Positions 58,751 through 64,000 of a DNA stretch of 64,000 bases are shown here, piece by piece. Under the pieces are notes generated by a model. It saw nothing but the letters and a program-made list of their open reading frames with translations, did no database searches and was not told the origin of the DNA. Origin of the DNA: Anaerobiospirillum sp. NML120449 (GTDB taxonomy: Bacteria; Pseudomonadota; Gammaproteobacteria; Enterobacterales; Succinivibrionaceae). The position numbers and the translations under genes are program-made. How positions within the stretch are numbered: position 1 is the first letter of the stretch; the number at the start of each line of letters is the position of its first letter. The stretch is taken from contig NZ_JALKIL010000023.1 in assembly GCF_023051105.1 (NCBI RefSeq), positions 1 through 64,000 of the forward strand, given 5' to 3'.

Positions 58751-59434
58751 CCGAGGCCAGTGACAGGTCTATGGCCTGGCAGCTGGGCAGGAGCCGCCTC
58801 CGTCCTGCGCGCCAGGGCATGCTTTGAGCAAGGATGGTACAGCCATTTGCAGGGGCGGAGATACGTGGTCAATGGCACTTTTTATCAGTATGGGGAGGTA
58901 TGGCGAGCCCTCTGGCCTTTGGCTCATGATGGCTATTGCTGCCTGAAGAGGCCTGTGGACTCGCTTTGCGTTTAGTGGTGCATTGCTTTTGGCAGTGGCG
59001 GGGACTTTTGCCCTTTAGGGCTTTTGCTAATACAATAGACTTGGGGCAAAGCCTTTATGCATGGCCCCTGTACATCATGGCACGACACTTGCCCGTAAGG
59101 GGCAGGCCGTCACAACTGACATCTTTCAGGCATGAGCTCATGCCTCCTGTTGCCATGGCACATGGCCCGTTATGTTGCCAGGGCACCTGGACAGGCTGGC
59201 AGGCGCGCAGGCGCAACGCACGGCAGTGCGGGCTGCGCATGACAATGAGGGCTGCGCGTGGCAGTGCAAGGCGCGCAGGCGCGTAAGCGCAACGCACAGC
59301 TGTGCGGGCGCCGGAAGTGAGTGAGATTGTGACCTGAGTATTTGTGCAGCAGTGAAGACGACGCTGCCGGGCGTCGCAGCTGAGTGCAGCTTGCGATATG
59401 GTTAATCTGGATTGGCTTTCAGCCGAGGCTTAAA

Positions 59435-60304
59435 GTGAGAAGTAATTCGTTAGTAATAGCTGTTGCCAATAACAAGGGTGGAGTAGGCAAGACCTCTACA
59501 GCCATTAATCTGTGCTGCGCCTTTGCCGGCACCAGACGTAAGGTGCTGCTTATTGACCTTGACCCTCAGGGCTCGGCTACCGTATCAATTTTGCGCGATC
59601 GCCCATCGAGCTTTATCAGCTCGGGCAATGCGCTTATCGACGGCTCCTCGCTGGTACCGTGCATCAAACCTTACCGTACCGGCAAATTCGACCTTATTCC
59701 TGCCTCAGACGATTTAACCGCTTTCTGCATCAGGGCTGACAATGAGCATGGTCGTGAGCAGCGCCTTGCCGAGGCCTTACGCCCGCTGCGCCAGATTTAC
59801 GATGTGCTCATCATTGACTGCCCGCCTGCACTCAATCTGCTGACCATCAACGCCCTGTGTGCCGCTGATGAACTGATTATTCCTACTACCTGTGATTACT
59901 TTGCCGTTGAGGGCCTTGGCAGCCTGATGCGCCTGTTTGAAAGTCTCAAGCGCAGAGGTCTGTCTCGTGTGCATCTGATGGGCATTGTCCGTACTATCTA
60001 CACCCAGGGCGAGCCTCTGTCCCAGAAAATTGCAGCCGACCTCAAGTCCAATATGGGTACCATGCTCTTCAACACCATCATTCCTTTCTGCTCACAGGTA
60101 AGCGAAGCCCCTTCTACCGGCCGTCCGGTTATACTTTACGATCGCACCTGCATAGGCTCACGGGCCTACTTAAGTCTGGCAGGTGAGATTTTAAGCCGCA
60201 TTACCGCCCGCCAGGCTGACGCCCAGGCCATTGCCGCAGCCGATGCAGCCACAGCAACCCCGCTGCAGGGCGACGCCATGCCAGCCCCATCACGTCAGGC
60301 CTGA
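59435..60304 (+). CDS. ParA/Soj-family ATPase
   Basis: 289 aa from GTG 59435 (GAGG about six bases upstream); the frame back to GTG 59384 adds 17 residues unlike the family. The deviant Walker A ANNKGGVGKTSTAINLCCA is at about 9-27. LIDLDPQGSATVS (about 43) and IIDCPPALNLLTINAL (about 125) follow, then TTCDYFAVEGLGSL and NTIIPFCSQVSEAPSTGRPVILYD, typical of Soj/ParA. It may help segregate the chromosome, or position polar structures such as flagella or chemoreceptors. No ParB, parS, gidAB or flagellar positioning genes are adjacent. The last 30 residues are Ala-rich. Confidence 0.88.
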   Translation: MRSNSLVIAVANNKGGVGKTSTAINLCCAFAGTRRKVLLIDLDPQGSATVSILRDRPSSFISSGNALIDGSSLVPCIKPYRTGKFDLIPASDDLTAFCIRADNEHGREQRLAEALRPLRQIYDVLIIDCPPALNLLTINALCAADELIIPTTCDYFAVEGLGSLMRLFESLKRRGLSRVHLMGIVRTIYTQGEPLSQKIAADLKSNMGTMLFNTIIPFCSQVSEAPSTGRPVILYDRTCIGSRAYLSLAGEILSRITARQADAQAIAAADAATATPLQGDAMPAPSRQA

Positions 60305-60818
60305 TAACACCCTGTCTGCAGCCCGGCCTGTCCCATGCAATGATTCCGTGAGTGGGGCATGGTCGCAGCCAGAGGCCTGAGCGTGCACCTGATGAGTATT
60401 TCTTACCTGGACTGGCCATTCTGATTTCATAACCTGCCTGCAGCTTTGAGCATGGTAAAACGCGCGTAATTATCAATACATTGCTATCTTTAGAGCAAAG
60501 ACAGCAGGATTTGCTGTTTCTATGGGCATGAACTGTGCATTAGTGGTGCAGTGCGCAGCACAGATTGATGTAATCTTATTTTTTTGCTGCAACAGGTTCC
60601 CGATTTTTTCTGTCCCCACTGGCAGCCTTGCCTCGGCCATAGCCATTGCTATGGCATGGCCATGGCATGGCGGCTGCCGGTGGTGCAGGGGCAAAGACCC
60701 CATGGCAGGCAGGTGGGCAGCCTTATTTTGTTTTCTGTCAGTATTCCGGGACTGTCTTGTCCTGCAGGCGCATAGCCTGCGGGCGGGCGGTTCTTGCCAT
60801 AATTGAGGAGATTAACCA
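60305..60818. other. Intergenic region between ParA-like and methyltransferase genes
   Basis: No supported gene. Nothing recognised beyond short CATGGC words around 60640-60670. Confidence 0.45.
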
Positions 60819-62384
60819 GTGCAAAGTTGGAATATGGGTTACGTTACCGAAACCAATTATGAGTATGGATACTTCCATATTCTCAACCCTCTGGAACTGC
60901 GCTTTAATTTCCTGACCAGGGGCGTGCGCTTCCCTGAGCTCGGTCCGGATACTGCCGCCTGTGAGCTGGGTTTTGGTAACGGTATCAGCGCAATTTTGCA
61001 TGGCTGTGCTTCTGAGGTTAAGTGGTTTGGTACTGACTTCAATCCTTCCCAGGTAAACTATGCCCGTCATCTGATTGATTCCCAGTCCATTGAGGTCAAG
61101 CTCAGTGACGATGCCTTTGACCAGTTTGCCTCCCGTCCAGAGCTGCCAATGTTCGACTATATCTGTCTGCATGGCATCTGGTCATGGATTTCTCCTGCCA
61201 ATCAGCAGACTATTGTTGATTTCGTCGCCAGAAAGCTCAAGGTGGGCGGCGTACTGTATGTGTCCTACAATTGCGGCCCGGGCTTTAACAGTATTGAGCC
61301 AATCCGCAACCTCATGTACAAGCACATGATCACTTTCAACAGAGGTACTACTCACGCCGATTCCATTACCGCCAGCAAGGAATTCGTCGAGAAGCTCCTG
61401 CGCATCAAGCCTGGCTATATGGGGAGCAATCCTGAGCTGCTGAAGGCTGCCTACGACTCCAAGATTGGCAAGCGAGACAACAATTATCTGGCCCACGAGT
61501 ATCTCAACAGCTACTGGGATATTACCAGCTTTGAAAAGGTAAGCTCTGATTTTGAAAGAGCCAAACTGACCTATGTTTCTGCCGCCCGTCTGATGGAAAA
61601 CATGGACAATGTCTGGCTCAACGAGGACGAGCGCAAGCTGCTGACTCCGCTGCAGAAGACCCCTATGTATCATGAGACCCGCAACTACCTGGTAAATGGT
61701 CAGTTCCGCAGTGATCTCTACGTAAAGGGCGTTCTTGAGCTCAGCGAAAAGCAGATTGAAGAAGAGCTCGACAAGACCTGCTTTATCTTTATCCGTGATC
61801 CTGAGAACGATTACAGCCGTGCCCGCTCCCGCCACGGTGCCATCAGCCTGCACACCGAGCTGCTCAAGGAAATCATTAAGATGATGACCGACCGCAAGGT
61901 ACGTTCATTTGTCGAGATTCTCAATGAGCTCAATAAGGACAGAGCCGAGGGTGAGCAGGTCAGCCGCATTACTCTGCTTGAGTGCATGATATTCTTCGTG
62001 GGCAATGAGTTTATAAATATTGCCGTAAACCCTGATACCATCAGCGATGAGGTCAAGGAGCGCTGCAAGCGCTTCAATGTCGGCACCATCAGATCAGAAC
62101 AGCGTCGTACCAGCAACTATCTGGCCTCTCCAGTAACCGGCGGCGGTATCTACATCGACGATCTGTCCAAGTTCTGTGTAAGCTGCATGCTGGATAATCC
62201 TGATGTTTCCAATGAGCAGATGGCCGATCTGCTCATGGAAGTGCTCCAGTCCAAAAACTCACCTATTGACATGAAGATCACCGAGGGTGCCGACCTTACT
62301 GAAATTCGCAAGGTGGCCCTTGAGCTGGTTGAGCGCTTCAAGTCCTACGACTTCCCTGTCTACAAGACTCTGCTCATGTTCTAA
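60819..62384 (+). CDS. PKMT-like class I SAM-dependent methyltransferase with regulatory domain
   Basis: 521 aa with GTG start and strong ribosome site GAGGAG eight bases upstream. Residues about 1-220 are a Rossmann methyltransferase: TNYEYGYFHILNPLELRFNFL, motif I ACELGFGNGISAILHG, motif II FGTDFNPSQVNYARHL, and FDYICLHGIWSWISPANQQTIVDFVARKLKVGGVLYVSYN cut across motifs IV-V. The rest matches the layout of the methyltransferase regulatory domain (about 225-310) and a C-terminal winged-helix-like part, as in the rickettsial protein-lysine methyltransferases that modify outer-membrane proteins. The target here is unknown; flagellin or the porin are possible by analogy. Probably a single gene with a terminator downstream. 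Confidence 0.82.
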   Translation: MQSWNMGYVTETNYEYGYFHILNPLELRFNFLTRGVRFPELGPDTAACELGFGNGISAILHGCASEVKWFGTDFNPSQVNYARHLIDSQSIEVKLSDDAFDQFASRPELPMFDYICLHGIWSWISPANQQTIVDFVARKLKVGGVLYVSYNCGPGFNSIEPIRNLMYKHMITFNRGTTHADSITASKEFVEKLLRIKPGYMGSNPELLKAAYDSKIGKRDNNYLAHEYLNSYWDITSFEKVSSDFERAKLTYVSAARLMENMDNVWLNEDERKLLTPLQKTPMYHETRNYLVNGQFRSDLYVKGVLELSEKQIEEELDKTCFIFIRDPENDYSRARSRHGAISLHTELLKEIIKMMTDRKVRSFVEILNELNKDRAEGEQVSRITLLECMIFFVGNEFINIAVNPDTISDEVKERCKRFNVGTIRSEQRRTSNYLASPVTGGGIYIDDLSKFCVSCMLDNPDVSNEQMADLLMEVLQSKNSPIDMKITEGADLTEIRKVALELVERFKSYDFPVYKTLLMF

Positions 62385-62482
62385 GCTCAGGTCCGGCAGC
62401 ACGCGCAGCAAAGCCGCGTGCGCAGCCAGGCCTTTGCAAGTCCGCTGCAGCCTGGCTGCAGCGCCATGGCTTCGTAGCCTCC

Positions 62483-62541
62483 AATAACAACGCCCGCTTC
62501 TCGTTGCACAAGTGCATACAGGGAGCGGGCGCTGTTATTTT
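62483..62541 (+). terminator. Probable terminator of the methyltransferase gene
   Basis: AATAACAACGCCCGCT and AGCGGGCGCTGTTATT pair (one mismatch) around a 25-base loop, followed by TTC. It lies about 100 bases past the stop and would also serve minus-strand transcription. Confidence 0.6.
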
Positions 62542-62572
62542 CAGGGGCTGTAGATATCAGCCGGGCATGAGC

Positions 62573-62697
62573 GCCGGACTGAGCGGTGGGCCTTAATGCC
62601 GTACTGAGCGGTGGTCCTTAATGCCGGACTGAGCGGTGGGCCTTAATGCCGGACTGAGCGGTGGGCCTTAATGCCGGACTGAGCGGCGGTCGGGAGA
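62573..62697. repeat. 25-bp tandem repeat, 5 copies
   Basis: GGACTGAGCGGTGGGCCTTA plus ATGCC starts at 62576, 62601, 62626, 62651 and 62676, exactly 25 apart, with one or two base changes in copies 2 and 5. Confidence 0.9.
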
Positions 62698-62765
62698 CGG
62701 TGTGCTGGCACGGTCCTGGCCTTGCAAGGCAGTACCAGGTAAGGTCCGGAACGGTCCGGCAGGCG

Positions 62766-63956
62766 TTATGCCGGCCTGTCAGCCCCGGTCCTGTTGTGGC
62801 GCGGGTCGATAGCATTGAACTGGGCGCGGCAGCTGTAGATAAAGGCTGCGCTCAGGGCGGTCAGGGCTGAAAGGAAGAGGAAAATGCCACCCAGGGAGAA
62901 AGAGGAGGCAATAAAGCCCAGCAGGGCCGGACCGAGCAGCAGGCCGCTGTAGCCGCAGACAGACAGGAAGGATATGGCCGGTACCAGAGGCATGGCTGTC
63001 TGGGCTCCTGTGGCTGAGGTTACCAGCGGGCTGATATTGGACATGCCCACACCAAGCACAATAAAGCTGATGGTAAGCACATAGACATTAGGGAACTGTA
63101 CCATGCACACCATGGCAGCAATCATCAGAAGGGCGCCGTAAAAAGCAATGTTGAAAGGGCCTATGACATTGATAACAGCTCTTGAGTACAGGCGGCACAG
63201 CAGCATGCATGCGGCAACAATGCAGTAGCCAAAGGAAGCAAGATTAAGCGGGATATCAGCTGCCCCGGTGACATAAAGGCCTGACCAGTCGAGCACGGCT
63301 CCGCCCACCATATAGGTAAAGGCGATAATAAGGGCCAGTGAGATAACAGGCTGACGGGGCATGACAAAGGTGCGGTTTTCCTTTTTGTCCTCTGATTTGA
63401 TGCTGATAATGGCTGGAATGTACCAGGCTGAGGCAAGCCAGGTAATGGAAATCAGGGAAACAATGGCCACTGCAGGGGACAGACTGATGGTCAGTAGCAG
63501 CATCATCAGCACTGCACCCACAACCTCACCCATGGAGTAGTAGCCAAAGAGCACCGACATCATCATGATGCGGTACTTCTTTTCAATGTAGGCAGCAAAA
63601 ACGTTAATCACCACCTCAAGGCAGCCAATGGATATGCCAAAAACAATAAGAGCGGCCAGAACTGTCTCATAGCCTGGCATAAGTGCCAGTATGCAGATAG
63701 AAACGGAGGTGGTAAAACAGGAAATGGCATAGGTGGTTTTAAATCCAATCCACTGCAGCAAAAATCCTGAGATAAACATGCCCGATACCGAGCCAATACC
63801 AAAGGCCAGAACCATAAAGGAAACAGCCTCAGTGCTCAGCTGCAGATGGTCCTGAATCAGGGGAATAAGCGGTGCCCAGCATGCCACGGCAAAGCCGCAC
63901 AGAAAATATCCTATGCGGGTTACATATACCTGATGGCGTGGTGAGAGCCTGCGCAT
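62766..63956 (-). CDS. Major facilitator superfamily transporter
   Basis: 396 aa, with about 12 hydrophobic segments in two blocks separated by a charged loop (SIKSEDKKENRTF, about 180-195), the usual MFS layout. Segments include YFLCGFAVACWAPLIPLI at the start, ALIVFGISIGCLEVVINVF, and VPAISFLSVCGYSGLLLGPALLGFIA near the end. The latter resembles the YbjJ/FucP-like MFS branch. The substrate is not predictable. The ATG at 63956 has no strong ribosome site, and AAGGAAGG lies about six bases upstream on the minus strand (GTAACAAGGAAGGTAAGTA). The full gene is inside the window. Confidence 0.88.
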   Translation of the reverse strand: MRRLSPRHQVYVTRIGYFLCGFAVACWAPLIPLIQDHLQLSTEAVSFMVLAFGIGSVSGMFISGFLLQWIGFKTTYAISCFTTSVSICILALMPGYETVLAALIVFGISIGCLEVVINVFAAYIEKKYRIMMMSVLFGYYSMGEVVGAVLMMLLLTISLSPAVAIVSLISITWLASAWYIPAIISIKSEDKKENRTFVMPRQPVISLALIIAFTYMVGGAVLDWSGLYVTGAADIPLNLASFGYCIVAACMLLCRLYSRAVINVIGPFNIAFYGALLMIAAMVCMVQFPNVYVLTISFIVLGVGMSNISPLVTSATGAQTAMPLVPAISFLSVCGYSGLLLGPALLGFIASSFSLGGIFLFLSALTALSAAFIYSCRAQFNAIDPRHNRTGADRPA

Positions 63957-64000
63957 TACTTACCTTCCTTGTTACCAGTTAAACCTTGAAATCTCACTGC

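Larger units (their letters stand above)
56744..59434. other. 2.7-kb region without a supported gene
   Basis: The longest gene-free stretch in the window. Open frames exist mainly because of the repeats at 57660-57805 and 58548-58750, on both strands. No tRNA, rRNA or recognised small RNA was seen. 58060-58160 and 58380-58470 are comparatively A/T-rich. Confidence 0.5.
62385..62765. other. Convergent intergenic region
   Basis: Contains the terminator at 62483 and the 25-bp array at 62573. GCAGCCAGGC/GCCTGGCTGC also forms a hairpin at about 62422-62459. Confidence 0.5.

Noticed and set aside
58477-58878. Open frames with 6-residue repeats on both strands
   Set aside because: All frames of the 18-bp repeat are open, so an open frame is no evidence of coding.

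Overview
The window is a chromosomal segment from a motile Gram-negative bacterium, most likely a gammaproteobacterium. Supporting this are the apt-dnaX gene order, biosynthetic SpeA/SpeB, a YccT/CsgI (DUF2057) protein, an OmpC-like porin and polar-type sigma-54 flagellin promoters. A Succinivibrionaceae-like organism would fit, but that is an inference from overall character and not a proof. Genes are separated by unusually long intergenic stretches (often 0.5 to 2.7 kb), and about a dozen of these hold short tandem-repeat arrays, each with its own unit and period.

Layout: 1-5.3 kb holds a 45-bp hairpin-forming repeat array, a large single-ORF IS3-like transposase sitting inside the 5' end of a flagellin gene, and an intact flagellin gene. 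5.4-9.3 kb encodes a Gln-rich exported protein and a Gfo/Idh/MocA oxidoreductase. 9.8-16.9 kb is a leucine operon: a leader peptide with an attenuator, then leuA, leuB, leuC and leuD with very wide gaps. 17.4-26.3 kb holds a lipoprotein, an unlinked MetQ-like binding protein, an oversized UvrC and another flagellin. 27.4-33.9 kb (minus strand) holds YccT-like, porin, HAD phosphatase, agmatinase and arginine decarboxylase genes. 35.1-44.4 kb holds apt, dnaX and a type II NADH dehydrogenase. 45.8-56.7 kb is signalling and polyamine uptake: an EAL/HDOD-like protein, a PotF-like binding protein, an HD-GYP response regulator, an Hpt protein and a large hybrid histidine kinase. 59.4-64 kb holds an orphan ParA, a PKMT-like methyltransferase and an MFS transporter.

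The most striking observation is dnaX. The zero frame ends at codon 403, right after a run of ten A residues, giving a gamma-like product. The -1 frame stays open for another 1580 codons and ends in a recognisable tau C-terminal domain, so tau would be made only by slippage and would be a giant of about 1,980 residues. UvrC (1138 aa), the hybrid kinase, NDH-2, ParA and the lipoprotein also carry Ala-rich low-complexity insertions or tails, so this looks like a genome-wide habit of the organism.

Other coherent stories are matching sigma-54 promoters 105-120 nt upstream of all three flagellin starts, one of them now driving into an IS element; Leu/Ile-codon attenuation ahead of leuA; a kinase-Hpt-HD-GYP gene set that could be one phosphorelay ending in c-di-GMP breakdown; and polyamine genes (speA-speB, and a PotF-like protein 15 kb away).
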